Below, piece after piece: positions 37,201-46,781 of a stretch of DNA of 64,000 nucleotides. The stretch is from assembly GCA_002633005.1 (NCBI GenBank), contig NMRA01000016.1, positions 1,047,874-1,111,873 of the forward strand. Reading direction: 5' to 3'. The notes beneath the pieces are model-generated. The model was not told the origin of the DNA. It saw nothing but the letters and a program-made list of their open reading frames with translations, and searched no databases. How positions within the stretch are numbered: position 1 is the first letter of the stretch; every line of letters begins with the position of its first letter. The stretch comes from Phoronis australis. Lineage: Eukaryota > Phoronida > Phoronidae. The translations under genes and the position numbers were made by a program.

Positions 37201-37469
37201 CAGAGTTGTTTCTTAGAAGCTGACCCAAACCACCCTTTTCTGTAATGTACATCGTATTGAGAAGGCTGGCAAGACTCCTAGCGAGGTCGCTTTCAGAATA
37301 CTGAGTACAGTGTTCAAGTTCCAGCTATTTTAGTCAGTCTTTTAAATCAGCTAAATGCCACTGACCTCTTCTTGCAGCACCGGCTGGATGCGACAATATT
37401 CCAAGCAAAGTCATACTCGGCGCAGCCTTTGTTGTGATGGCGATCATCTCCACCAACATTTACATGTAA
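28243..37469 (+). CDS. Gene with a 36-nt microexon array and C-terminal hydrophobic anchor exon (5' end not found)
   Basis: Seven microexons of exactly 36 nt (28243, 30379, 31123, 31856, 32027, 33321, 33491) each follow a pyrimidine-AG and precede GTATG or GTACG. All begin and end in phase 1, so any number can be joined. Each codes a 12-residue unit such as DTVKPTGNGEGG. The terminal exon 37378-37469 has a strong acceptor (ctcttcttgcag), enters in the same phase and codes APAGCDNIPSK, then a hydrophobic run ending at the stop with no basic tail. The predicted product is a surface protein with a flexible T/P/G-rich stalk and a GPI signal or tail anchor. The N-terminal domain is not visible, and I do not recognise the family. 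Possible poly(A) signals are at 38044 and 38372. Joining the microexons with the terminal exon is inference from phase and order. Confidence 0.7.
29617..30021. mobile_element. MITE with GGGCCCGGTCTC ends
   Basis: It starts gggcccggtctctaatcttt and ends aaagattggagaccgggccc, an almost perfect 20-bp terminal inverted repeat. The interior is rich in actcgaa/ttcgagt direct and inverted copies. A decayed relative lies at 50184-50532. This one lies in the intron between microexons 1 and 2. Confidence 0.8.
30379..30414 (+). CDS. Microexon 2 (DTVKPTGNGEGG)
   Basis: 36 nt, acceptor tgatttacag, donor GTATGA, phase 1 on both sides. It fits the apparent consensus of the array. Confidence 0.75.
30855..30990 (+). 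pseudogene. GIY-YIG fragment of a Penelope-like element, copy 1 (decayed)
   Basis: In one plus-strand frame it gives GVTTRILHH, a stop, then LAEL and SSLCTHFINTRH, the most decayed of three copies of the same fragment. It precedes microexon 3 by about 130 bases, the same arrangement as for microexons 4 and 6. Confidence 0.5.
31123..31158 (+). CDS. Microexon 3 (DTIKPTENGGSG)
   Basis: 36 nt, acceptor gctttacag, donor GTATGT, phase 1 on both sides. It carries the most amino acid changes (E, G, S) yet keeps length, phase and the TxKPT core. Confidence 0.75.
31595..31735 (+). pseudogene. GIY-YIG fragment of a Penelope-like element, copy 2
   Basis: FYLGMTTRILCHRLAEHKKD followed by STLCTHSIDTGH matches the GIY-YIG endonuclease core of Penelope-like retroelements (Y-x-G-x-T, R-x-L-x-x-R-x-x-EH, then H-x-x-x-TGH). 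No adjoining reverse transcriptase is seen. The open frame runs on into microexon 4 only by chance. Confidence 0.6.
31856..31891 (+). CDS. Microexon 4 (DTTKPTGNEEGG)
   Basis: 36 nt, acceptor ggtttgcag, donor GTATGA. It is the first microexon of duplicated block A and lies 171 bases before microexon 5. Confidence 0.75.
32027..32062 (+). CDS. Microexon 5 (DTAKPTGHGEGG)
   Basis: 36 nt, acceptor ggtttgcag, donor GTATGT. It is the second microexon of block A; the intron separating it from microexon 4 is only about 135 bases. Confidence 0.75.
33060..33200 (+). pseudogene. GIY-YIG fragment of a Penelope-like element, copy 3
   Basis: A block B duplicate of copy 2 (FYLGMTTRILCRRLAEHKKD) with only a few substitutions. 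It was co-duplicated with microexons 6 and 7. Confidence 0.6.
33321..33356 (+). CDS. Microexon 6 (VTTKPTRNGEGG)
   Basis: 36 nt, acceptor ggtttgcag, donor GTATGA. It is the block B counterpart of microexon 4, with D to V and G to R changes. Confidence 0.75.
33491..33526 (+). CDS. Microexon 7 (DTIKPTGHGEGG)
   Basis: 36 nt, acceptor ggtttgcag, donor GTATGT. It is the block B counterpart of microexon 5. It is the last microexon I could find; the next in-phase coding exon is the terminal one at 37378. Confidence 0.75.
34790..35290. repeat. Degenerate AATTAA-rich satellite-like tract with inverted halves
   Basis: Short units such as gttaacttttaatgg, aattaattgctaacgg and cattaattctttac recur every 15-25 bases up to about 35050. 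After that the complementary forms (aattaatttacaccc, ttaatttatgc) take over. The two halves could pair as a loose foldback. No protein is coded. Confidence 0.55.
35420..35503 (-). repeat. tRNA-derived SINE head
   Basis: On the minus strand, GACTCAGTGGTTTGAGC (A-box-like) is followed by GGGTTCGAATCC (B box) at tRNA-like spacing. It lies in the last intron of the microexon gene. Confidence 0.55.
36437..36575. repeat. (ATACA)n pentanucleotide microsatellite
   Basis: An impure run of atacaatacagtacaatgcaa variants. It produces long shadow frames on both strands that are not genes. Confidence 0.9.
36660..37250 (-). pseudogene. LINE relic (3' part of ORF2)
   Basis: On the minus strand, near 36900-36985, the translation CCQSHCGVVQDKVHILIQCP matches the C-terminal Cys/His motif of non-LTR retrotransposon ORF2 proteins (C-x2-C, then H-I-L-x2-CP). 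Flanking frames are interrupted by stops, so the copy is dead. It lies in the last intron of the microexon gene. Confidence 0.5.
37378..37469 (+). CDS. Terminal exon: C-terminal hydrophobic anchor
   Basis: 92 nt entered in phase 1 after a strong pyrimidine tract and AG. It codes a short PAGCDNIPSK linker, then VILGAAFVVMAIISTNIYM and a stop. Small residues (A, G, N, S) ahead of a C-terminal hydrophobic stretch with no following basic residues resemble a GPI-attachment signal. A very short single-pass anchor is the alternative. Confidence 0.65.
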
Positions 37470-38043
37470 AGCTTTGAAGACATCAACTCTGGGCCAATCG
37501 TTTTATCATCCCAACTGGTTAACTGTACCGCAACCGTCGGGAAGGCAAGAAACAATGTACTCCAAAGTTAAAACAAAATTATTTTTTTACAATTCTTAGC
37601 AAAATGTTCAAGTTGCGTGACCTAACAGGTGTTTTTATGAACTAGGTTTTAATATTTTCATGCCTTAAGATGTTCAATCGTTAATTGGTCGATGAACGTG
37701 TTATATATAATAAGAATATACTGTTTTGTTTGTTATTTATTTGGTTATAACAACTGATTTACAGTATTATAGTAACGCAACAGTCTCAAAGGCAGACAAT
37801 TAAGTTCTTCTATGTTAAAACAGTATTATTTTTTAGTGCCCAGCAAAATACGTATTGTTTTGAGAAATTAACATATGTTTTTCTTGTACCGTATTTTGCT
37901 CTTTGTACATACGTCATATGTTTCGTTAACATAATTTTCATTTATTGTTTGTTCGATGAACGTGTTAATTGTTATTGAGATTTACTGTATTTACTTTGTT
38001 TGTTATTCATTACTTCAATGTCGTAACCGTCGTAAAGGCAGAC

Positions 38044-38377
38044 AATAAAGTACTTTGGTGTTGAGGAAAATACGTAGTGTTTTGAGAACCTAACATTTTG
38101 TTTTTCGTTTTGCGTTTCGTTTTTTACCTGCGTGTTGTTGTTCGTTGGATGATGTTCAATCGTTACTTGTTTGATAAACATGTTAATTGTTATTCCAATT
38201 TACTGTAAGTGTTTTGCTTGTTTTTCTGGCAAGTGTTGAAAATAGTTTTTTCCATTATGTTGGCTTCACTTGAAATTGTGTTCGTTAGGACTTTTTGCTT
38301 GATGGTTTCTTGTACTTTGCTGTTGATGATATTCCTTCAAGCGTTGCACGCACTGCTCTGTTTAACGTTGAAATAAA
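38044..38377 (+). promoter_or_regulatory. Candidate poly(A) signals of the microexon gene
   Basis: AATAAA occurs at 38044 and 38372, 0.58 and 0.9 kb after the stop codon at 37469. The region between is T-rich and non-coding, as expected for a 3' UTR. Which signal is used is unknown. Confidence 0.35.
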
Positions 38378-38454
38378 ACTTTATGGAAACATCATTTTTC
38401 ATAGTGATTTTGCGAAGCTCCAGATTTCAAGAAGACATTCCATATGATATCCGG

Positions 38455-40110
38455 ATAAATATAGATTATTTCATGGCGAAGTCGCTATCCCCCGTATTCT
38501 AGAGCCCGAGTGGATTTTGGGGCGATAATTCTCCAAAATCCACGAGGGCTCTAGAAAACGAGGATAACGACTGAGAACATGAAATAATCTATTTATAGCA
38601 TATACTGAACGAGAAACATTGCAATGAATCGATCTACCTTTGTCGACTCGCTTCGGCTTTGTAGCTACTTTCCATGTCAGAGGCCCGGGGTCGGAGTTCG
38701 TGACCTTTTAAGAAAAGCCGAGTTATTTTGGTCAAATAATGCTTTTACTCAAAATCTATTGAAAATTTAAACAAAATAGAAATAGAATGAATCTATAAAT
38801 TAAGGTTTAGCAATTATTATAGCTTAACTACATATTTTATCACGTCAAACTTCGACCGGGAAAATATCGCCTGCTAAAGTAGGTTACCACTGGCAGCTAA
38901 GTATAATGCTCAAGCCAAAGGATCCTGACCACACGATATCCGCATTCAAAATGGAGATCGGTGACTTACAAGTGAGAGAACATGAGAGAAAAGTTTCAAT
39001 GAATTAAAATATCGTTTTTATGGAAATTATGCGTCTTATTTTTCATAGCGGTTGGTACAATGCCCTTTGTTGAACATGCGATTGTTGCGCGTGCTCATTT
39101 ATGTATTCTATTTTCACGTTCGATGACGTCAGCCGCTGAGTTGTGTAGTGGTAAAGTCGACGACTCGAAACTCTTGCGGCCCGTGTTCCAAATCGGCCTC
39201 GGTTCTCGCCAAAATGATATCTCACGAGTGAGATAACTAAATGGGTTATTACACGGTTTTATCGGCCATTCGAGGATAATGTTGTGTTATAATACATTGT
39301 ATACCACATACCGAGATAACATTTTGGCGGGAAACCGAGGCCGGATTCGAACCCGGACCAAAGATTTTATAGTATCTTTTCCCGGAACTCAAGAGTTTCT
39401 GGTCGCCGACTTTACCATTACACCACTCATCGGCTGACGTCACCAAGAGTGAAAATAGAAAACTTAAATGAGCATGCGCAACAATCCCATGTTCAACAAT
39501 CCGTATTGCACTCACATCTATACTATCTGAAAAATAAGACGCATAATTTCCATAAAAAAGATATCTTGATTCAGTGAAATTTTTCTCTCATGTTCTCACA
39601 CTTGTAAATCACTGATCTCCAATTTGAATGTGGGTATCGTGTCGTCGGGATCCTTTGACTTGAGAATTATACTCAGTTACCAATGGCAACCTACTTTAGC
39701 AGACGATGGTTTTCCGGCCGAAGCTTAGCGTGATAAAGTTTTTTAACCTATATTAGTTAGTAAACCTTAATTTATAAACTCACTTTATATCTATTTTGTT
39801 TAAATTTTCAATTGGTTTTGAGTAAAAGCATTATTTGACAAAAAATAGCTCGGGTTTTCTTAAAAGGTCACGACCTCCGACCCCGGGCCTCTGACATACT
39901 GTAGAAAGTAGTTACAAAGCCAAGGCGAGTCGAGAAAGGTAAATTGATTCATTGCAATGTTTCTCGTTTACTATGTGGTATAAATAGATTATTACATGTT
40001 TTCAGCCGTTATCCCCCTTATCTAGAGCCCGAAAGGCTCTAGATAACAGGGGATAACGACTTCGCTGTGTAATATTCCATTTTCATGTAACGAAGATACA
40101 TACATCCATT
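38455..40110. mobile_element. Giant foldback element 1 with tRNA-like modules in both arms
   Basis: Two ~0.8-kb arms are arranged head to head around about 39298. The left arm runs from tagattatttcatggcgaag to gagataactaaatggg; the right arm is its diverged reverse complement and ends in ggctctagataacag. Each arm has a terminal sub-hairpin around tctagagcc and an internal tRNA-like module (39133-39205 plus; 39340-39435 minus) with A-box GTGTAGTGGTAAAGT and B-box GGTTCGAATCC. The right arm lacks about 70 bases next to the axis. No protein is coded. Confidence 0.75.
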
Positions 40111-40122
40111 GAGCTATAACTN

Positions 40123-41462
40123 TTTATCACGCCAAACTTCGACCGGGAAAATATCGCCTCCTAAAGTAGGTTACCTCTGGCAGCAGAAAAGTATAATGCT
40201 CAAGCCAAAGGATCCTGGCCACACGATATCCGCATTCAAGATGGAGATCGGTGATTTACAAGTGAGAGAACATGAGAGAAAAATTTCAATGAATTAAAAT
40301 ATCGTTTTTATGGAAATTATGCGTCTTATTTTTCACAGCGGTTGGTACAATGCCCTTGTTGAACATACGATTGTTGCGCGTGCTCATTTATGTATTCTAT
40401 TTTCACGTTCGATGACGTCAGCCGCTGAGTTGTGTAGTGGTAAAGTCGACGACTCGAAACTCTTGCGGCCGTGTTCGAAACCGGCCTCGGTTCCCGCCAA
40501 AATGATATCTCACTAGTGAGATAACTAAATGGGTTATTACACGGTTGTATTGGCCATTCGAGGATAATGTTGTGTTATAATACATTGTACATGTATACCA
40601 CAATATTAACCTCGAATGGCAAATACAACCGTATAATAACCCATATAGTTATCTCACAAGCGAGATAACATTTTGGCGGGAAACCGTGGCCGGATTCGAA
40701 CCCGGACCAAAGATTTTATAGTATCTTTTCCCGGAACTCAAGAGTTTCTGGTCGCCAACTTTACCATTACACCACTCATCGGCTGACGTCACCAAGAGTG
40801 AAAATAGAAAACTTAAATGAGCATGCGTAACAATCCCATGTTCAACAATCCGCATTGCACTTACATCTATACTCTGTGAAAAATAAGACGCATAATTTCC
40901 ATAAAAACGATATCTTGATTCAGTGAAATTTTTCTCTCATGTTCTCACACTTGTAAATCACTGATCTCCAATTTGAATGTGGGTATCGTGTCGTCGGGAT
41001 CCTTTGACTTGAGAATTATACTCAGTTACCAATGGTAACCTACTTTAGCAGACGATAGTTTCCCGGCCGAAGCTTAGCGTGATAAAATGTTTTTTAACCT
41101 ATTTTAGTTAGTAAACCTTAATTTATAAACTCGCTTTATATCTATTTTGTTTAAATTTTCAATTCTTTTTGAGTAAAAGCATTATTTGACAAAAATAGCT
41201 CGGCTTTTCTTAAAACGGGTCACGACCTCCGACCCGGGCCTCTGACATAAAAAGTAGTTACAAAGCCAAGGCAAGTCGAGAAAGGTAAATTGATTGATTG
41301 CAATGTTTTTCGTTTAGTATGTGGTATAAATAGATTATTACATGTTCTCAGCCGTTATCCCCCTTATCTAGAGCCACTCGGGCTCTAGATAACGGGATAA
41401 CGACTTCGCTATGTAATAATCTATTTTCATGTAACGAAGATACAATGTACATACAACCATTG
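40123..41462. mobile_element. Giant foldback element 2 (left arm cut by a gap)
   Basis: It matches element 1 closely, beginning inside the left arm right after the n at 40122 and continuing through the axis near 40600 (ttgtacatgtatacc) to the end of a complete right arm. tRNA-like modules lie at 40428-40500 (plus) and 40680-40790 (minus). The position against a gap leaves open whether this is a real tandem copy or an assembly duplicate. Confidence 0.75.
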
Positions 41463-41848
41463 AGCTATAACTGTCGTAGCTCATTGATACAAGGAAGCTT
41501 CTCTCTGAGTGTGTGCAAGTTCAGATGACGAACACGTTCGCATAATGAAAGCCTTTGCCTAGTCACCTCCACCTTGTCTGCACAACCTATCAAAGATTGA
41601 TCAAGTTGCGGTAGACCTAAACATTCGAAATGAACATGTCGGGAATGCTTTCTGGTGTATATTTCGATTTGACGTCTCATCACTAATTGTAGTCGGTCTC
41701 AAATATACGCGCCGACCAAAAATCTTATTCAAAGTTGATCATACATTAACCCATGTTAGTGAAATTGCACGGATGATAACTTCCAAAAATGAACTGGGAA
41801 CTATGATTGTGCGTTTTTCACGGAATCGTCCACATTTCTACTTCTTCA

Positions 41849-42133
41849 CTAGATTGTAAAATGTTCGCCGATGATTTCCCTGTTTAAAGTCACGTGTACC
41901 GCTAGTGCATGCAGCAAAATGTATGATGTTTTAGTCGTCTTTTTGTGAAAAACGCCACTTTCGAAAAAACTGTCACCAGCGCATGGTTTGTTTACGTGCA
42001 AACTGTCAATCGAACCAACGATCTGTAACTCCTGTACTATCGAATCTGTCTTGTTCTGTGTATCCAACGTCGTCCTTCGTTTTACTATAATCACAAATTC
42101 CCGCCAGGGATATTTACATCTACTTGTCTTCAA
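41849..42133 (-). pseudogene. Possible PIF/Harbinger transposase relic
   Basis: The minus-strand frame contains QIVGSIDSLHVN followed some 20 residues later by KTSYILLHALAVHV. This is compatible with the first catalytic Asp region (GxxDxxH) and the following (F/Y)xxIxLxAxxD block of PIF/Harbinger transposases. The second Asp is replaced and the frame ends soon after, so it would be dead. Resemblance is limited to this stretch. Confidence 0.35.
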
Positions 42134-42403
42134 GACAGAATCAAACTATCCCCAATTTTTTATAATAACCGTGGTATCGCTTCAAAGGTCTTTTTGCCTA
42201 TCAATGTACATTTCAAAAATGACAATTTGCTGAAAATGCATGAACGAGTAACCATGACAATGCCAAAGTGTTATGAATCACGTGGATGAATTTGATTCGG
42301 TTCCTAGTTTCTGAAAATACTTTTTTGACAATTGCTAGTTATGTAAAGACAACACCTTTTAATTAAAGCTAGTTTTGACAAGTGACTACATTGTGGGCAG
42401 TGT

Positions 42404-42545
42404 GCAGGCCCAAATTGTCACAACATCCCAAACTGTCACAACTTCAAAATTGTCTCAATTTTTGCTTGTGACAATTTGGGCCTGCAAAAATTGAGACAAT
42501 TTTGAAGTTGTGACAATTTGGAATGTTGTGACAATTTGGGCCTGC
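42404..42545. repeat. Near-perfect hairpin with 61-bp arms
   Basis: The left arm 42404-42464 (gcaggcccaaattgtcacaa onward) and right arm 42484-42545 are reverse complements with only two or three mismatches, around a loop of about 19 bases. The motif ttgtgacaatttgg recurs inside the arms and in the loop. It is not part of the neighbouring foldback elements. Confidence 0.9.
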
Positions 42546-43466
42546 ACTGTAGTAATGTCGGATGTGTCGGGAGAGTCTAGCTTAGCCAAAAATGGATAAA
42601 AGCATTGTTTTATTTAAAACTGATATGTACCTGATGTTGCAACGGTAGTAATTCACGTCAACGGTCACCATGCAGATTCAAGCGTGTGCATGCAAAGACG
42701 ATTAAAGCTGGATTGTACAGAATTTTCATATTCCAATACCAGGAGTGCAAGCCCATTCTTTAAGTGGCATAGAACACGAAAACACCAACATGTTTTACTG
42801 CCATTGAAACAAATCGAAGTGTTCACCAGTCATTTTTAATTTTTTTTTCACAAAGATTTTGAATTAACGTTGATATCAAAGCATTTTCTTAAGTTTCAGC
42901 TTTCTGTAAAAACGATCGTCACTTCGTCAAAATTTCTCTCACAAGGCAAAGCACGTCCTCTTATTTGGTATGGCAACTCAGACGGACATAGCACTCAATG
43001 AGCTATAATTTGTTTAATTAATTTATCTCATTGATAGCACATTTCGCTTATATGGAAAAGGCTTGCGAGTGTGGTATTGTCTGGGCAATACCTTATTAAA
43101 TATTTAAATTAGTCTTTTTCCAAGCTCATTTATTTGACGAAAAGATCATTTCAGATGAGTTTTTATGAAAATTTCAGGTCGCCAACTGGAACAGAATCAG
43201 AAACAGAAATGTTTAGTGTATGTAGGCCTTGGCCTCATAATACTGTTGACATTTCAACTTTACAATGATAAAATTTCAGCTCCTATAGCACAGTTGTTCT
43301 CAAAATATATAGTAGCACCAGGCGTTTTAGCTCACAAAGATCATGGCTTTGAAATCTGGCATCATCTGTGATATTCGTCAACAAATTTATGCGCACATCA
43401 CTAACAGGGGTACCGTAGAATCATACGCACGAGCACTGCATCTTACGCATGAACAACCTACGAACC

Positions 43467-45182
43467 ACTCGAACTAACTGGAAATATGATCAGGTCGACA
43501 CCGATAAACTGCGTCAGGATATCACCAACACTGACTGGGATTCGATATTGAACACTGGCGACATTGATGACACTGTTTCACTCTTCACTAGTACTTTGTA
43601 TGAAATCTTAAAAAACAACATCCCATCAACTGAAAAGATAATTAAACACAACAGCCAACCGTGGTTCAACAGTAATGTTAAACGGGCAATCCGCACAAGA
43701 AACAGACTTTACAGCTCTTTCAGAAGATCTAACAACACTATAATCTACAACAGATACNNNNNNNNNNNNNNNNNNNNNNNNNNNNNNNNNNNNNNNNNNN
43801 NNNNNNNNNNNNNNNNNNNNNNNNNNNNNNNNNNNNNNNNNNNNNNNNNNNNNNNNNNNNNNNNNNNNNNNNNNNNNNNNNNNNNNNNNNNNNNNNNNNN
43901 NNNNNNNNNNNNNNNNNNNNNNNNNNNNNNNNNNNNNNNNNNNNNNNNNNNNNNNNNNNNNNNNNNNNNNNNNNNNNNNNNNNNNNNNNNNNNNNNNNNN
44001 NNNNNNNNNNNNNNNNNNNNNNNNNNNNNNNNNNNNNNNNNNNNNNNNNNNNNNNNNNNNNNNNNNNNNNNNNNNNNNNNNNNNNNNNNNNNNNNNNNNN
44101 NNNNNNNNNNNNNNNNNNNNNNNNNNNNNNNNNNNNNNNNNNNNNNNNNNNNNNNNNNNNNNNNNNNNNNNNNNNNNNNNNNNNNNNNNNNNNNNNNNNN
44201 NNNNNNNNNNNNNNNNNNNNNNNNNNNNNNNNNNNNNNNNNNNNNNNNNNNNNNNNNNNNNNNNNNNNNNNNNNNNNNNNNNNNNNNNNNNNNNNNNNNN
44301 NNNNNNNNNNNNNNNNNNNNNNNNNNNNNNNNNNNNNNNNNNNNNNNNNNNNNNNNNNNNNNNNNNNNNNNNNNNNNNNNNNNNNNNNNNNNNNNNNNNN
44401 NNNNNNNNNNNNNNNNNNNNNNNNNNNNNNNNNNNNNNNNNNNNNNNNNNNNNNNNNNNNNNNNNNNNNNNNNNNNNNNNNNNNNNNNNNNNNNNNNNNN
44501 NNNNNNNNNNNNNNNNNNNNNNNNNNNNNNNNNNNNNNNNNNNNNNNNNNNNNNNNNNNNNNNNNNNNNNNNNNNNNNNNNNNNNNNNNNNNNNNNNNNN
44601 NNNNNNNNNNNNNNNNNNNNNNNNNNNNNNNNNNNNNNNNNNNNNNNNNNNNNNNNNNNNNNNNNNNNNNNNNNNNNNNNNNNNNNNNNNNNNNNNNNNN
44701 NNNNNNNNNNNNNNNNNNNNNNNNNNNNNNNNNNNNNNNNNNNNNNNNNNNTCGAATCCCTGAGAGACTCACTCTTTCGTGCACTCAATGATAACCAATC
44801 AATTGTTAACGCTCTCAATTCTTGTAATAATATCCCTACTAGAGTTACATTATTACTGAATGGTAGTCCTAACCTTGACTTTGTTCTCAACGAATTCCTC
44901 CTAAGCAGCGTTAGCAAATTTTTATGTACCGTTTATCAATATTTTTGCATCTTTCCATACACGAATCTGTAAATATTTTTGTTTTTATATATCTGTAATA
45001 GCATGTCTAAGTATTGGAATACTTATTTTAGATACTACTTAATTGTATATACCTCTATGTATATAAGTTTCATTTATGAATTGTTTACAACCCAGATATA
45101 ATGCTTTGCGGTTTCTGGGTTTGTTATTATTTCTTTGTATGTCCTGTGTATCCTTCAATAAATATATATCACAGTGAAAAAA
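43467..45182 (+). mobile_element. 5'-truncated LINE with target-site duplication
   Basis: A non-LTR retrotransposon copy flanked by an exact 15-bp duplication, aacaacctacgaacc, at 43452-43466 and 45183-45197, ending in an A-rich tail. The 5' part codes the linker between endonuclease and reverse transcriptase (PWFNSNVKRAIRTRNRLY). The reverse transcriptase core is hidden in the N block. The 3' part codes the end of ORF2 (ESLRDSLF, then LLLNGSPNLDFVLNEFLL) with a stop at about 44970. The frame is open on both sides of the gap, which suggests a fairly young copy. The apparent start Met at 43449 belongs to the target site. Confidence 0.8.
43758..44751. other. 994-base N block
   Basis: An assembly gap inside the LINE. 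It would have to contain the reverse transcriptase domain, normally larger than this for a full ORF2, so the real length is probably different. Confidence 0.9.
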
Positions 45183-45639
45183 AACAACCTACGAACCTGT
45201 GAATTATGTATACGTACGTGTACGAACCCCAAACTAGTGCAACGAACAATAATAATGCGCCGCACGAACCACAAAAACCGCATACGCGAACACAATACGC
45301 ACAATGTGATCGTGTTTGTGAGTGATTCGATGCTCGCTATCGTATGAATGATTTAGTGTTCGTATATGATTCGCATGATTTTCGTTTGTGTTATTTTTGG
45401 GTTCGTATCAGTACATGATTCATGCATGGGTTCGTATGCATGGATTCATAGGAGATTCATGAATAAGATGCAATACTCGAGCGTATGATTTTATTTTTGG
45501 AACTCCTGACTCAGGACAGTGCAGTCATAAAATGAATCTCGTTTTCAACTTGACCAGCACTGCATATACCACTAACTCTCATCCTCGCTCAGACCTGCGT
45601 CAGTCGAAACAAGGATGTGATGTCCGATGGACGAAACGA

Positions 45640-46595
45640 TTTGTGGAATAAATATAGATTATTACATGGCGAAGTCGTTATCCCCCGTTATCTAGAGCCC
45701 TCGTGGATTTTGTAGAATTATCAACCTCGGAACTAACGCCCCTCGGGCGATAATCATTCTCTAAAATCCACGTTAGCCCCGAGGGTGATAATTCTACAAA
45801 ATCCACGTGGGTTCTAGATAAGGGGGATAACGGCTGAGAACATGTAATAATTTATTTATACCACATACTAAACGAGAAACATTGCAATGAATCGATTTAC
45901 CTTTTCTGACTCTCCACTGCTTTGTACATGTACATGCATGTAACTACTTTCCATGTCAGAGGCCCGGGGTCGGAGTTCGTGACCTTTTAAGAAAAGCCGG
46001 GCTATTTTTGTCAAATAATGCTTTTACTCAAAACCAATTGAAAACTTAAATATAATAGAAATAAATTGAATTTATAAATTAAGGTTTACCAACTATTATA
46101 GCTTAAAACAGGTTTTTTTCACGCTAAGCTTCGACCGGAAAATTATCGTCTGCTAAAGTAGGTTACCACTGGTAACTGAATATAATTCTCAAGTCAAAGA
46201 TCCTGACGACACGATACCCCCATTCAAACTGGAGATCGGTGATTTACAAGTAAGAGGACATGAGAGAAAAAAATTCACTTAATTAAGATATCCTTTTTAT
46301 GGAAATTATGTGTCTTATTTTTCGTAACGTATAAGTACAGTACAATGCGGTTTGTTGAACATGCGATTATTGCGCGTGCTCATTTAAGTATTCTATTTTC
46401 ACTCTTGATGACGTCAGTCGCTGCATGGTGTAGTGGTAAAGTCGGTGACCATCAATTTCAGGGTCGAGGGTTCGACTCCGTCCTCGGTTTCCCGCCAAAT
46501 CGTTATCTCACTAGTGAGATAACTTTATGGGTTATTACACGGTTGTATCTGCCATTTGACGCTATAATTGTGGTATAATCTATTATTTATAGTCA
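45640..46595 (+). mobile_element. Single-arm copy of the foldback element
   Basis: One monomer with the same start (tagattattacatggcgaag), an elaborated terminal hairpin (ctagagccc/gggttctag), the shared middle and a tRNA-like module at 46424-46490 (B box GGGTTCGACTCC), ending near the axis sequence. Only one arm is present, showing that the ~0.9-kb monomer can exist alone. Confidence 0.7.
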
Positions 46596-46781
46596 ATTGT
46601 TCGCAAGTCATGATAACTGATTCACACATGTGCACACAATGAGATACATGGCGTGCACATTCTTTCAGTCAGGTCATGAAAGGTTTGCACGTGGGGCGTC
46701 CTTTAACGTTGGCAAAAATAGTATTGTGAGATGCACGCGATTCAAATGCAATGAAATGACAACTTTCACTTCATGTACAAA

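Larger units (their letters stand above)
43419..45490. mobile_element. Older palindromic MITE split by a LINE insertion
   Basis: aatcatacgcacgagcac at the left pairs with gagcgtatgatt at the right, and tgcatcttacgcatgaa with ttcatgaataagatgca. Without the LINE the element would be about 360 bases. Its interior is rich in acgaacc/ggttcgt motifs. Confidence 0.65.

Noticed and set aside
40035-40065. Sequence resembling a homing endonuclease site (ataacaggggataac)
   Set aside because: It is the arm of the terminal sub-hairpin of the foldback element and varies between copies.
38460-41470. tRNA genes at the tRNA-like modules
   Set aside because: A and B boxes are present, but the anticodon region and acceptor stems do not form a normal cloverleaf and the modules occur at fixed places in a repeat family.
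43738-44917. Long minus-strand frames across the N block
   Set aside because: They consist almost entirely of N; the real coding frame is the plus-strand LINE.
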